Shown piece by piece: positions 21,572-33,529 of a DNA stretch of 64,000 nt. Each line of letters opens with the position of its first letter. The stretch's first letter is position 1. This stretch comes from Prosapia bicincta. Its lineage: Eukaryota; Arthropoda; Insecta; Hemiptera; Cercopidae. The position numbers and the translations under genes are program-made. Under the pieces are notes generated by a model. The model saw only the letters and a list, made by a program, of their open reading frames with translations, had not been told where the DNA came from and did no database searches. The stretch covers positions 12,232,205-12,296,204 of the forward strand of contig JBAIZL010000006.1 in NCBI GenBank assembly GCA_036971475.1, in the 5' to 3' direction.

Positions 21572-23956
21572 GAATATAGTATCAAATTTAGAATGTAATT
21601 GTATTTGTTCTTTTATTAATTTGTTATTATTATTGTGTTTATATATTTCGAATGCTTCATATATATTCATTCTTAATCCCTTATTAATTTCTTTTATAAG
21701 TCTCATATTTTCTATATTTGGAAATTGGTGCTTATTATTAATACAATGATTTGCGAAATTTGATTTATATATTTCTGGATTAATGTAGGCATTTAAATGT
21801 TCTTTATATATTTCTTTTAATTTTTTCTTTGTTTGACCTATATAAGCTTTATTACAACTTTTGCATTCTAATTTATAAACACCTCCTTTTTCATGCATAT
21901 TAATTGTTTTATTATTGTTATTTATTATGTTTATTATTTTGTTATTAGTTTTGTATGCAATTTTGATATTTGTATTTCTAAATAATTTGGTGATATTTTT
22001 TATTTCATGGCCTATAAATAAAAATGAAGTCCATATTGTATTATTATTATTATTGCAAATTAAATTATTATTTTGTTTATTAAAAATATTATAATTAAGT
22101 TTGTCAACAGTTTTCTTTTTATAACCGTTTTCTAATGCAATTTGATAAATTATGTTTTTTTCTTTTATTTTATTTTCTTCATTCATGGGTATTTTATGCA
22201 TTCTATATAATAAGTTATATAAAGCAGCCATTTTTTGATTATATGGATGATTAGATTTATTTGGTATAATTTGGTTTGTCAAAGTTGGTTTACGGTAAAT
22301 CATATATTCAAATTTTTCATTTTTTCTTATTATTGTTAAATCTAGAAAATTTATTTTGCTATTTGTTTCAATTTCATAAGTAAATTTGATTTTATTATTA
22401 ATTTTATTTATTTTATCCAAAATATTTGTTAAATTTATATTATTATTGTTTGATATATACATTCCATCATCTACATAGCGAATCCAATAACCATTTTTAT
22501 CATATATTTTTATAATTTCATTTATTTTATTATCTAATTGTTGTAAAAATATTTCAGATAATATATTTGATAATGGCGAGCCCATAGCAAGACCATCTTC
22601 TTGTTTATAAATTTTGTCATTATATGAAAAATAATTTTGATTTAATATTATTTTGAGTGTATTTAAAATTTCTAATGTTAATTTTTTATCTTTCTCATGT
22701 TCCAATTTAGATTTTATAATTTCAAGAGTTTCATTTATAGGTATGTTTGTATACATATTTTTTATATCTAATGATATTAATTTTGTATTTTCATTAATTT
22801 TAATTGCATTTAGTTTTTCAATAAGATTAATAGAATTTATTATAGTATGATTATTATTTAGTTTTATTTTTTCTTTAAGAATATTTACCATAACCTTTGA
22901 TATTTTATAAGATGGAGCATTTATAAAATTTATTAATGGTCTTATTGGTTTATCTATTTTATGTAATTTCACAAGTCCATTCAATATTGGAATTTTTGGA
23001 TTATCATTTATATAGTTGCTAATTTTATTTTTATTGAATAATTTATATGAAGATTTTATAATATTTTTAATTTTATTTTGAAATTTATTTGTGGGATCTT
23101 TATATATTTGACAAAATTGATTATCATTTATGTATTTTTCTGTTTTTGTTATGTGCTCATTTTTATCAATAATGACAATAGCATTACTTTTATCTGCCTT
23201 TACTGTAATAAGATTATTATTTTGTAATTTTTGTTTTAAATCTTTAATTTCTGAATATTGTTTCTTATGTGTTTTATTAACTGTATTTTATTTAATCAAT
23301 TTCTTAATTTCATAAGCTGCTTCGATTCTGGCATTTTCTTGTAAGCTTGTATTTAGTTTACTAATAGCTAGTTCTTTATCTACTATAATATTATTATTAT
23401 TATTATTATTTATGTCTGTTTTTATATTGGTTTTATTGTTTTCAAGTAGTTTTATTTCATTATTATTAAATCCAGTATTTGATAGATTAACTACATTAGG
23501 GTAAAAATTATGATATTTAATTTCCGGTACATCTTTTATTTGTTTTTCTAACTTCAAATTTTTAAGTTTTTTGTTTATTCTATTTATTTTTATATTTCTA
23601 ATTTTATTTATAAATAAATTGATTTTATTATATTTTTCTTCCCATTTTATGTTATGCATAATAGAAGCTAATTTTATATGTAGCTTATATATTTCCATTG
23701 TTAAAGTATTTTTCTTTTGATACAAGTTTTTAATTTCATTCTTAACCCATAATTTTTCAGCTTGTTTACATGTTTTTTTAGCTATATTATTTTTGTTTTT
23801 TATTGTAATTTTTGCGTATTTGGGAATTATATTATTTATAATACATTGTTTATTAAAATATATATTACAGTTAGTATTCATTAGTTGAATTTTACGTTTT
23901 TCAAATAAATTAATGTCTTTTGTTAAGGCAACTTTACAATTATTAATAGAAATCAT
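21542..23956 (-). pseudogene. PLE reverse transcriptase - GIY-YIG endonuclease, one in-frame stop
   Basis: One frame of about 804 codons from ATG (23956) to the stop at 21542, interrupted only by TAA at 23288-23290 (codon 223). I checked the 101 codons between that stop and the next long open stretch and found no other stop or frameshift. Residues 1-222: PLE N-terminal region ('VVNLSN' near residue 150). After the stop comes 'VKADKSNAIV'. Reverse transcriptase: motif A with 'LDIKNMYTNIP' (about 396-406), 'GLAMGSPLS' (about 455-463), catalytic 'YVDD' (about 494-497). A linker rich in Asn and Lys follows, then GIY-YIG: 'GVYKLECKSC' and 'YIGQT' (about 692-709). The arginine expected in the L-x-x-R-x-x-EH helix is Ile (ATA). 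The Glu-containing 'EAFEIYK' is kept. Length fits a complete PLE protein. Both defects suggest a recently dead copy. Confidence 0.92.
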
Positions 23957-24346
23957 TTTAAAATATATTAGTATAGAATAGGCTGTATTATATTGTAAAT
24001 ATTTGCTTCTAGTTGTATATTATAAAATATTTGTTTGATCCAGTATCAACTTGTAAAGATGAAAATGTTCAGTATAAATACTTTAGAAATGATAAAAATT
24101 ATATATCTTGAGTTGTTTATAATATCTTTTTCAAATATATGTAATAATACACACAATTCTAGATATTTAATCGATTAATCTGTATGTTAAATATTAAATA
24201 TGTCATCAAAATTTTTTTGAATTAATAATCAAGTCTCAAATCTAACCTACAATTATAACACTTACATTGATTGCACAACACTTTTTATATAACCCTGTAA
24301 GGTAAATTTTATATAAATATAAAATACGTTTTCTTGTTTAATAATT
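23957..24346 (-). other. PLE 5' leader
   Basis: AT-rich sequence between the 5' pseudo-LTR and the start codon, without open frames. It belongs to the element, because B lacks it along with the rest. Expected to hold any promoter of the element; none recognisable. Confidence 0.65.
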
Positions 24347-24558
24347 TAAAACAACACAGATTATTCAAATACAAGAATATTTATTATTTTAAATCCAAAG
24401 CTTTTCGTTGGCAAACAGTACCAACATCATCAGGAATGAAAATTACAATAATGTAAGCTATAGGCCTACAACATATGTTTATTTAGAAATAGAATTGTTG
24501 CTAAATTTATACAAATTGCCAAATTTATTTTGTTGCTGTAACATTATAGACATTGAAT
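24347..24558 (-). repeat. 5' pseudo-LTR of the PLE
   Basis: Direct copy of 21361-21571, including a fragment of the C-terminal coding end ('ttgttgctgtaacattatag'). On its right the match stops at about 24558, where unrelated flanking DNA begins, giving the element border. Confidence 0.92.
24393..24438 (-). ncRNA. Hammerhead ribozyme motif in the 5' pseudo-LTR
   Basis: Minus strand: CTGATGA (24427-24433), extra T, stem II GTTGG/CCAAC, GAAA (24403-24406), AAGCTT palindrome, T17, GGAT. Four-pair stem I with ATTC. All core positions are intact. Cleavage here would process the 5' end of the element RNA. Confidence 0.8.
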
Positions 24559-24589
24559 TTAACTGTCTCGATAATTGGAAAAATATAAA

Positions 24590-24965
24590 ATGTTTATAAT
24601 TTACTGTTGTATAGCATAGCAATGGCTTGGAAAAGGTTTTTAATACAGCTAATGTAAAAAAAGTAAAAAAACTTCTGTTTGATTTGACGACTTTATTCTC
24701 TGAGATAGACTTCATAACATTTTCTGATAATATTCTAACTTCGTGTGGTAAATTAGGAAACAAGTCTCTCGACATGTAAGGTTATAAGGTAAAAGCATAC
24801 GTGACTTCCTCGTCACGTAGCTTAAGCTTCATACAGACGTGACTACCTTACTTCTGGAACCAAATCAGTAAACGTTTCCAGTAAAGGGTGTGGTGTTATC
24901 TTTTGTATTTTATGTTATGTTTGAAAACTTGCGTTACAAATTCTATTGATGTTTAGTAGGATTAC

Positions 24966-24970
<5 letters not shown>
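24590..24970 (+). repeat. Duplication block A11 (mate B11 61310-61680)
   Basis: Begins with 'tttactgttgtatagcatag' in both copies. It includes the hairpin CGTGAC-TTCCTC-GTCACG (24799-24816), also in the B mate (61512-61529) and in a third copy near 45076. The frame at 24479-24775 is not conserved in B, so it is not called as a gene. Confidence 0.9.
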
Positions 24971-25032
<62 letters not shown>

Positions 25033-25060
25033 CTGTGTGTCTGTCTGTGTTTGTGTGTAT
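24969..25060. repeat. (TA)n-(GT)n microsatellite
   Basis: TA to about 25006, then GT with some CTGT interruptions. In B the corresponding place is split: 1.4 kb of unmatched DNA lies before a short GT tract (63132-63152). Confidence 0.95.
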
Positions 25061-25880
25061 GTGTATGTATATACGTTTTCAAATACATAGATATACTTTG
25101 AACTAGTGACAAGTAGTTTTAATCATAATAGAAATGTTTTGCGGAAAGTTTGTATACATGTTTACAAAACTCCGCCGTTTTGTTGTATTGCCGCCAATTA
25201 GAAATGGTTAGCGCAAGTAGTTAATAAGAGATTCAATTGAGGGCAGCACTGTACTGTCTAAGGTTATAATCAACTGAGCGCTACGTATTTGATATTGCCG
25301 ATTCTTTTTAATTAAAATACAAAGTCTGGACCAAGAGTTGAATAAGAGAAGTGATTGAGAGTGCTTGTCGTAAGACACCAAGGAGAAAAGACCAGTGATA
25401 GCGGAGACAAGGGATCAATATCCGATCAATCGAATCTACCTCGAGGGATCCAACTACAGTGGTAACCTTTTCATAATTATTTTGCGACACAAACAGGGAA
25501 AATTTTCAATATTTTACAATGTGTAGTATAAGTATGCACACTGCCCACGTCAGTAGGAAAGCTGTTAAGGGAAATTTCGTTTGTGGGGCTGGCTTTGTAA
25601 GATTTATTTGGGTGCATAACTGTGTTATTCAGCCTTTATTCGGCCCTGATACATATTCCATTTTGTATATAACTCCTAAAAATACAGTGTAACGCCACGC
25701 CAAGCAAATACATGAATCTATAATTATTTGTTATATTATTGCATGTTTTGCCTTAATAAAAGTTTATCATTAATTTTAAAATGTGCCCGATAAACATTAG
25801 GTTTAAATAGGTGCCACAAACAAATAAAAAATCATATTGTGACTATCACATTTTATGATCTGTTATAGTTAATGCCAGAA
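25060..25880 (+). repeat. Duplication block A12 (mate B12 63155-64000)
   Basis: Highly similar to the right end of the window ('ctttgaactagtgaca', 'cgccacgccaagcaaataca', 'tcatattgtgactatcac'). The match still holds at base 64000, so the duplication continues past the window on the B side. No gene recognised. Confidence 0.9.
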
Positions 25881-27463
25881 GCATATAGCTAGAGTCCACT
25901 TTCCCCGTGTCACCTCTCATACCCCTCTTCATATTACTTAATCATTTATCTATTTGGTTCACCTAAGATAGAATAAATTATATTTAATTTTTATTCCGTT
26001 ATTTTATATTCGTATATTTAATTTATTCGTACCTTTAATATTTTAAAATGGCTTCTAAAAGATTTAATTTTTTTCTTTATTATCATTCAGGTTTTCTCAC
26101 TTCAATATACAACGTTTCTATTATTATATATATTTGGTAACCTATTGTATCTTTTCATTGATTTAGTTTTTTCCAATTTATTTTTCCTTTCTAATGTTTT
26201 CGGTCTACACGTGATCCATGTGCCACAATATTTTCTGCAGTATATTTTAGGTAGAGTTTTATGAATACTATGCAGTTTATGTGTATGTTAATAGCATGTC
26301 GATTACAAAAGACTAAAATTCAATCCAATTCTTCTTGTCCAAGTTTTTTCTAAACCTTCTGAAGCATTCAAATCCAATCTTTGTTGTCTATTAACGCGAT
26401 TAGTGATTTTACCTGTTTAACCTCGTCTTCAATAAGGTTGTAAAAGTCCATCGGCGAGCACTTTAGAGAGGGTAAGTTCTTTGATGTTTTCTTACCCTCA
26501 TAAATATTGTGCGTGGGCTTGATTTAGGTCTTATTGCTTTAGTCCAGATAATTATTTATTCGATTTATTGTTCATGTTTTGGTTTTTTCGGTTCTATTTC
26601 CTTCTATACACATTTTCGTTATTTAAATCACATAATGTCCCATATTTAACAAGTAATGTAAATACACATCTTGTAAGTAAAGTCTTATTTAGGTCCACAA
26701 AAAATATGTTTTTTGTTACTATTTATTAAATAATTACAAATAATATTAACAGAGTAATATAACATAGGCGTTGAAACAGCTGTTCTTCCACATAACCTAC
26801 AACATGAAATCAAACGTTATCACATATTTAAAACCAAATGAAACAAAATCACTATATTTTATAGCTTACCCTTTTGAGAAACGTTTTCTCACGAATAAAA
26901 CTAAAATTAATTATTTATACATAGGGATGAAATAACATTTAAGAAAAAACTGAAATAACATCTTTTGCAATACATGTACAAATGTACTTGAACGTGAGTG
27001 GAGCAATAAAAAGAATATTTTAACAATTGTATATTTGAACATGAAATCATACTCTCATATATTTTATTCCAAACCACGTTCTGTATAAAAACCGAGTTTC
27101 TTTTTTTTGAACTTTTGACCCTTTATTTTATAATAGCCAAATACTTTTGCCAGTGTAGTTTGATATACAGTGTTGGCTATTCAGTTTTGAGACAAACAAT
27201 AGAGTGAAAGCAATATCGGAGTTATTAGCAGCAGCTATAAAACGGACGTGTGGAATTAGTATTGTCTATCCATTGCTTTGGTTACAAAACAAGGCGATTA
27301 ATTACATCGTGTACAATTGGTTGGCTATGCATTACTTGCAAATATCTTTCCAAACTGTACCATCTACCTGAGGTACAAACAGTAAAATCCATCCAAATAA
27401 TTTTAAGGAGAAAATATATTGTTAAAGAAAATTAAATCGCATTAGAATAACTAAATATAATAC

Positions 27464-27498
27464 ACACACATACACACACACAGACACACACACAGACA

Positions 27499-27535
<37 letters not shown>
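27464..27535. repeat. (CA)n microsatellite
   Basis: CA units with occasional CAGA interruptions. Confidence 0.95.
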
Positions 27536-27537
<2 letters not shown>

Positions 27538-27944
27538 TCAGAAGAATAGATTTAAACGCTTTACTGTAATTTATGCGTAAAGTAGGTGAGAATGTAAACT
27601 ATTATTATGATATGAGTACATTACTATTATTCCTTTCGAAGAGGATATATAATAAGTTCATCCCGAACGTAAGTAGTGTAATATTACCCTAACACCTGTG
27701 GGATTGTACTAATTTATCTATCTTTTTACCAACAGGAATTATTCAAAATTGTCTTGAGTCATTAAATAGAGTGGTCACCCAACACTAAAGTATTGAACAT
27801 TATGTAAAATATTTTCACATTTTATTCGAAAAATATATATTATTTAAATGAAATTTCACAATGAAAATGTTTTTTTTTACCTGTTGACCGCCTACGATAT
27901 TCTTATCTATGTAATTATATATAATTGATGAAAATATTCAATCA

Positions 27945-28049
<105 letters not shown>

Positions 28050-28703
28050 TCCTTTTAGTTAAATGTATGGGAAGTATACAAGTCACAAATGGATATATAC
28101 GCTTGTATGCGTGAGTGTGTCTTACATCTATATTATACATAAGACATTGATTACAATGATACTAGTAAATAGAGAAAATCTTAGGGTAGTGTAGTGCTGA
28201 AAGTTTCTTCTTGTAGTTTGCAGTTATTGTGCTGTACTAGTTGATAGTCCTGAATTGCTGGACTCACAGAATTGAAAAAATGATCTGTTCTAGTGCGTAA
28301 CGCGCCTGTCAAAAAATATATGACTAAGTAATGGTTTTTTTGCCCAGGTGATACCAATATTAGTTATTAGTGTAACCTATTTCTAGTGTAATACACATAA
28401 ATACATATAATACATATAAATTATGTAAACATTTTTTATTACAATACCTTCGTAAATTTGTGTTTACAAAATTAATCCCTCCTTTCAACCAAAATATCAT
28501 AATACTATATTTTAAAATACCATTACGTTTTATTATTATTATTGTTTATCATAAATAAATATTTGTAGTTATCACAATTTGTTCAACGTAAGTATATAGA
28601 AGCCGATGTTGTAAATTTTTCAATGCCCAGATCCAGTTTGAACATCTGTAAAAATACAAATGGTTATGTTCCATTTATTTAATAAAGAGTTATGTTTGTC
28701 ACA

Positions 28704-28750
28704 GAATCACTGATGATGATGTCATAATGTCATTGAAACACGTTTAAAAT
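28704..28750 (+). ncRNA. Hammerhead-like motif of a third family
   Basis: Plus strand: CTGATGA (28710-28716), extra T, stem GATG/CATT (one G-U pair) around a 9-nt loop, GAAA (28735-28738), then CACGTTT. Both core boxes are intact. Stem III would be a weak palindrome. The downstream context (a T-rich tail) resembles retroelement 3' ends, but no coding part is seen nearby. Confidence 0.55.
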
Positions 28751-29105
28751 TAAAGTATCCTAATTGTGAGTGCTATATATTTCTTGTATTTATACTCCAT
28801 TTAGGGTTAACATGAATCATAATTAAATTAACAATAAATAATCTTTATATTTCAATAATAAATTAACAAGCGTTTACAAGACAAAACGCTCTTCACGGTT
28901 GTGTTGAGTAAATGGAAAAGTGTTGTAGACTTGATATATACTAGAGTTAAAAGCTTTTACGTAATTATAAAGACTCAGTTGTTGTAGACCGGAGAAGAAA
29001 AGCACCTTGTCTCATATCCCGAAAAACTTTAAAATATGGAAATTTTTTGCAATTATAATAGAAAAGTAACAAAAATTCATTTATATTTACATTTCTCTCT
29101 CTACA

Positions 29106-29184
<79 letters not shown>

Positions 29185-30060
29185 TTATTTATTTATATAT
29201 ATATTATATGGGGCGTAATAAATTTGTAAATATGTCTCAGGTAGATATATTTCAATAACTAAGACAATCAAAGTTTCCCTGGCCCAACACCAGGGCACTC
29301 TGTATTTATATTTCTTCAGTTCCCAATGGATGTTGATTATATAGGTAAGTATCCTTCGGAACTTAAATTGAGGACATCGCCCCAAGGAGAGAATTTCTTA
29401 ATCTTTTTATGAGCATTTTTATATATCTTCTGGTAATTAATTTCGATTCAGAACGACTTTGCAACGACTGAGCACAAAAAACAATGAACTTGAGTTTTTC
29501 TATGTGAGCGTTGTTTTGATAATTGTAAATATATAGTTTGAACAAAATTATTTATTTAAGATTTTGTTTAAGTGATGACAAAGTTTGTTTTGGTCAATAT
29601 CCTGAAGTCAAAACCTTTTTCTTCCATAATGTTTCTGTATGGACGTTATACTATGAGACACCTTCGTCCACGTGACTCTCTTTATTATCCAGGTATAGGT
29701 TGGTTGAACTGGAACCAGACTTAGGAAAATGTTCACTCAAAATCTCTGTAGATGATTTTTGCCGAATTCAGTTCTAATATATTTGTTCGTTACGATCTAA
29801 TGACTATTAGACTCCGAATGTAGGAAAACTGAAAACATTTTTGAACATAATATATGAGATATTTATATAATTTAGTTTACTTCACAATATACTCTATATA
29901 TTTTCTGCAGACTTCACACACACGATATCCCAAAAGACTTTTCACAATAGGTGGGATATTATGAAGTAACATAAGTGCAACAAAGCAATACCGATTCATT
30001 AAACATTATAGGATGAGAAATACTATAGTGATGTTCTCTATACCAAAGTAGGCTCTAATA
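28751..30060. other. No gene recognised; (CT)n-(TA)n tract at 29105-29176
   Basis: AT-rich DNA. The only clear structure is the compound microsatellite (CT to about 29125, TA to about 29176). The short open frames (29036-29218, 29185-29385, 29363-29545) have no recognisable domain. Confidence 0.5.
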
Positions 30061-30062
30061 TG

Positions 30063-30342
30063 TAATAAGGTTTTAGTCGATACCTACTTGAGTGAAAATA
30101 GAAAAATTTCATTCTAGTATCTTTTATAATTACAATAATTATAAATGTCAATACGTAATAGTGTTTTAGTCGATACCTACTTGAGTGAAAATAGAAAAAT
30201 TTCATTCTAGTATCTTTTATAATTACAATAATTATAAATGTCAATACGTAATAGGGTTTTAGTCGATACCTACTTGAGTGAAAATAGAAAAATTTCATTC
30301 TAGTATCTTTTATAATTACAATAATTATAAATGTCAGAATAC
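30063..30342. repeat. 93-bp tandem repeat, three units
   Basis: 'ttttagtcgatacctacttg' recurs at 30071, 30164 and 30257, a period of 93. The units are almost identical. Because 93 is 31 codons, the minus strand shows an 86-codon open frame with a repeating peptide (30038-30298), which is a consequence of the repeat and not evidence of a gene. Confidence 0.95.
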
Positions 30343-30944
30343 CATTATTAGGTGTAAAATAGAAAGCGAATATCCTTACAATTTCCCATTTTACTTCCTA
30401 TCAATGTGGTACAATCCTATATTTTTTGATTGTTACTATACCACGCTTTGTTTTTTTGTCGTCTACTTCGTGTTGTAGTTGCCTTTCGCTTTCCTTTCGA
30501 ATTTTCCGTTTGTGAGTCAAGGTACGTTACCATTAATCCAGTTTGTTTGTTTATTTTATACTATTGGTTCGTTTTAAACCTTCAGCATTATTTAAATTAT
30601 TGTGTGATAACCATGAGAATAATTTAAGGTTGTATAATGGAGGTTTTGACGGCAACCAGATGGGAGCAAAAGTAATATTCATAAACTTCATTGAGAAGTA
30701 TACTTTTAGTTATGGGGCAGTAAGTTCAGTGCGAAAGGGGTAGACATTGTGCGTAAAGACATTCAGTTCGAATCCGATCTAGATTTCTCAAATCTTTATA
30801 ATTAAATTATAGATTACATATTTGATAAAAACTGGTTTACCATCAATTGTCATATATTACAGGGTTAAAAAATTTATTTTAAAGTGATTGGATGAATATG
30901 ATATATTACGTTTACGATTGAAAATGTGTACAAGTTATATATAC
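30343..30944. other. No gene recognised
   Basis: Overlapping short open frames (30278-30743) without recognisable domains. No duplication mate seen. Confidence 0.4.
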
Positions 30945-31090
30945 GTATTCCTTCACGGATCTTAACATATGATGAATAGTTATTATCTGGAGAATATCCG
31001 TTCATTCTGCTTTCCATAAGATCGCATTTCCGACGTTACGCTAGAATCTCATCTAGCATTGACGAGATGGATACAACAGCAGTCGAAGGA
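30945..31090. repeat. Dispersed repeat (mate 9285-9440)
   Basis: Same family and orientation as 9285-9440. Here the GAAACG word is GTAACG on the minus strand and the hairpin GCTAGA...TCTAGC is perfect. Confidence 0.7.
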
Positions 31091-31159
31091 ATGTTCTCTT
31101 CAGTAGCATATAATGGTTTCTTGAATGAAAATAATAAAATAGCTGAGGTTATTAAATTA

Positions 31160-31440
31160 GTATCTATTCAAAGGTTTCCATAGAATTGATTAACAGTACC
31201 AACGGCCTCAGGAAAGAATAATATAATAATGCAAGATATAAAACACATTTTGATGATCATTCTAGTTTGTAACTTCTTGTGTGCTAGATTGTATTTTGTA
31301 ACAAGACCCTCTGATGATGATGACATGGTCATCGAAATGTACATAAGAGTTTAATCTTAAGTAACTTGTTTTATTTGTTATTTTTGATTATTTTTGTGGT
31401 ATTGGGGTTCTTTTCAATATTTTTATTGTAACAGCCTAAT
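31160..31440 (+). mobile_element. PLE-like tails: one decayed unit and one with hammerhead
   Basis: 31165-31215 is a decayed minus-strand hammerhead unit of the main family ('aacagtaccaacggcctcagg'). From 31255 a different tail starts, shared with 33870-34050 ('cattctagtttgtaacttct', 'taagtaacttgttttatttg'). It carries an intact-core hammerhead on the plus strand (31305-31351). Confidence 0.6.
31305..31351 (+). ncRNA. Hammerhead ribozyme motif, ATGTACAT family
   Basis: Plus strand: CTGATGA (31311-31317), extra T, perfect stem II GATGAC/GTCATC with loop ATG, GAAA (31334-31337), stem III as the palindrome ATGTACAT, A17, then AGAG, which pairs with CCCT upstream of box 1 except for one A-C mismatch. 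A strong candidate. Confidence 0.75.
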
Positions 31441-32707
31441 AGACAAAAACATCAGAGCAGGTGAAGGTGCTTTGAAATACATTCATACTAAGTTAAGTAA
31501 GTCGTTGTGGGAAAAACACAACCAGCTAGACTGACATTCACTGACAAACAAAAGCCGTATACTGATTACCATTTGTATAACATGTAATTTCCCCTCTCAA
31601 AGATTATAAATTTTAAACTTTTGTGAATTTACCGCTTTGTTTGAAAAATCAGTCTATATACAAGGTCTCGATATATAAATATTTGAATTAGGCTGTACTA
31701 AAATATCTTATACATTCACATATTTATTAGATGTGAAAATCAATTTATGAAAATTTCAGATTAATGCAAGTACGTGTGTGTAGAGTAAGAGAAAATATCA
31801 TAATAATTTTATTGTTACAATTTCACAAAGCAAATCATTGTCAAAGTGTGAGAAATTGTTAGATATTAACATTTCTTTTGGAAATATTATTATTTATTTT
31901 GAAGAAATATAAATAAGATGTTAGACTTAGATTTAAATTTGAATAAAACTATGCTTGACAAATTATTAAAATTTGTATATTTACCTTTGTATCTTCGTGA
32001 AACCTTGGAATGTAGACTGAATGAATTTTATCTCATGCTAATTTATTTTCAATAATAATTCACTGATTACCCCAATTTCGTTTTCAGAACATATTACCTT
32101 TAACGTTTATTTATTGATATGTATTTTATATAACTTTTTGTTTTTTCTTAAACATAACCAAGTTCTAAAACGATTCTAAATATATAATTTTTAGTTCCTA
32201 AAATGTAACCAAAAATTTTCCAATAAAATTTACCATCGAAATCGCGAAATCGGTGTTGAATTTTGCAACGACAAATTATTAATGGGACAAAAGTATCTGA
32301 TATTATGTGGTATTTTCTGAGAACAAAGACCAATTATACTACCATATACTATCATATTAACGCACAAATGGAATTTGTGTTTAGGGAGGAAACACTATAC
32401 TTCGCTATATTTAATTATTTCAATTCAAGCGGCCACAAGTTTGATTTCTTTGGACATATTTGGAATAGAATTGATGGATTAACTAATATCAGGCTTGAAA
32501 GGGGCGTCGACTTCCGAATTTTTTTGGTAACTAGCTTGTTTTAAAATAGGTTTTAGTTATTGGAAAATTATATCTTTACTCTTTAGTAAATGGAAATTAT
32601 AAATTTAATTATAATATAACCATAATTGTCATTTTATATTTTCATCACACTTTTAAATGTTACAACTAGATGTGTCTCTTAAAATACATAAAATAATTAA
32701 TGCATAC

Positions 32708-32741
<34 letters not shown>

Positions 32742-33480
32742 TACAAAAACACGTATGATTATATAAATGTCACAGTAAGTAATAGTATGAAAAAAATTTT
32801 GATAATTGTTGCAAAATGTAAACTCATTGGTCGCTGTATCATCATTAAAGAAACATTATCTGGCCTATCGAATTCCCAAGTTGAGAAAACTTTGGACAGT
32901 AACTAAATTTATTTTTCTAAGCTAATGGAAATATTTTTTTAACTCTTTAGTAATTAAAATTTATAAACTCGGTCAATTTTTTCATTCGGTAAAAGTGAGT
33001 CATTATCATGATGATCACCCAGAGTCTTGCAAATGATAGCTTTAATTGTTTATTTAAAATGTGGTCAATTAGATTTTCAAAATTAAAATATAACACTAAG
33101 GAAGAGCAACACAAATATGTTGATTATAGTTTCAAAAAAACACCGATTTGTCGTCGTTTGTAAAGAAAAATTGGGTTTTGAAATTACTGTTATACCCGTA
33201 AACATTATCTGGCCTATCGAATTCCCAAGTTTGGAAAAGTTTGCATAGAAGCTATAGTTTAGTGCTCTTGAGACCTTTATAAGTCTTACCCTGAAATTTC
33301 CCAGGCGCGTAAAAAACGCATCAATTCAAAGTCATAAATTTTAAAGAAGAGAGGAATCGAAACGCGGATTATTTGTGTTTATTCTACAAAATATAAACTT
33401 TTATGTTAAACTACTTTAAATTACTTATTGATATATCAATTACGAGTCCGTAATGATAACATAATTAAATACAGTGTATT
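31441..33480. other. Inter-copy region, no gene recognised
   Basis: AT-rich. Contains two copies of the dispersed repeat 'cctatcgaattcccaagtt' (about 32863 and 33205, the second with a longer match to 57850-57985) and a short (TA)n at 32714-32740. The frame at 32263-32544 has no recognisable domain. Confidence 0.5.
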
Positions 33481-33487
33481 TAGGGTT

Positions 33488-33490
33488 ATA

Positions 33491-33525
<35 letters not shown>
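33488..33525. repeat. (TA)n microsatellite beside a PLE fragment
   Basis: TA units with one TG interruption, directly next to the PLE fragment that follows. Confidence 0.9.

Positions 33526-33529
<4 letters not shown>

Larger units (their letters stand above)
21361..24558 (-). mobile_element. Penelope-like element, nearly full length, with two pseudo-LTRs
   Basis: Minus-strand order: 5' pseudo-LTR (24558-24347), leader (about 390 bp), reading frame (23956-21542), and a 3' pseudo-LTR (21571-21361) that overlaps the end of the frame. The two direct repeats are nearly identical, which suggests recent activity. PLEs are retroelements that combine a reverse transcriptase related to telomerase with a GIY-YIG endonuclease, and often carry pseudo-LTRs. 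Copy B lacks the element (B mate joins 61140 to 61310), so insertion followed the large duplication. The 3' end lies on a TA tract (21338-21362). Confidence 0.9.

Noticed and set aside
30038..30298. 86-codon frame with repeating peptide
   Set aside because: Produced by the 93-bp tandem repeat, whose period is a multiple of three; no start context or domain.
30063..30342. CRISPR-like regular spacing
   Set aside because: Units are contiguous near-identical tandem repeats without variable spacers, in eukaryotic DNA. The 143-bp array fails for the same reason.
30700..30790. tRNA-like word 'gttcgaatcc' near 30766
   Set aside because: No matching acceptor stem, D arm or anticodon arm could be placed around it.
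31165..31215. Further active hammerhead
   Set aside because: Box 1 region reads CTGAGGCC and box 2 lies in a changed context (ATGGAAACC); stem II does not close. Kept only as a relic.
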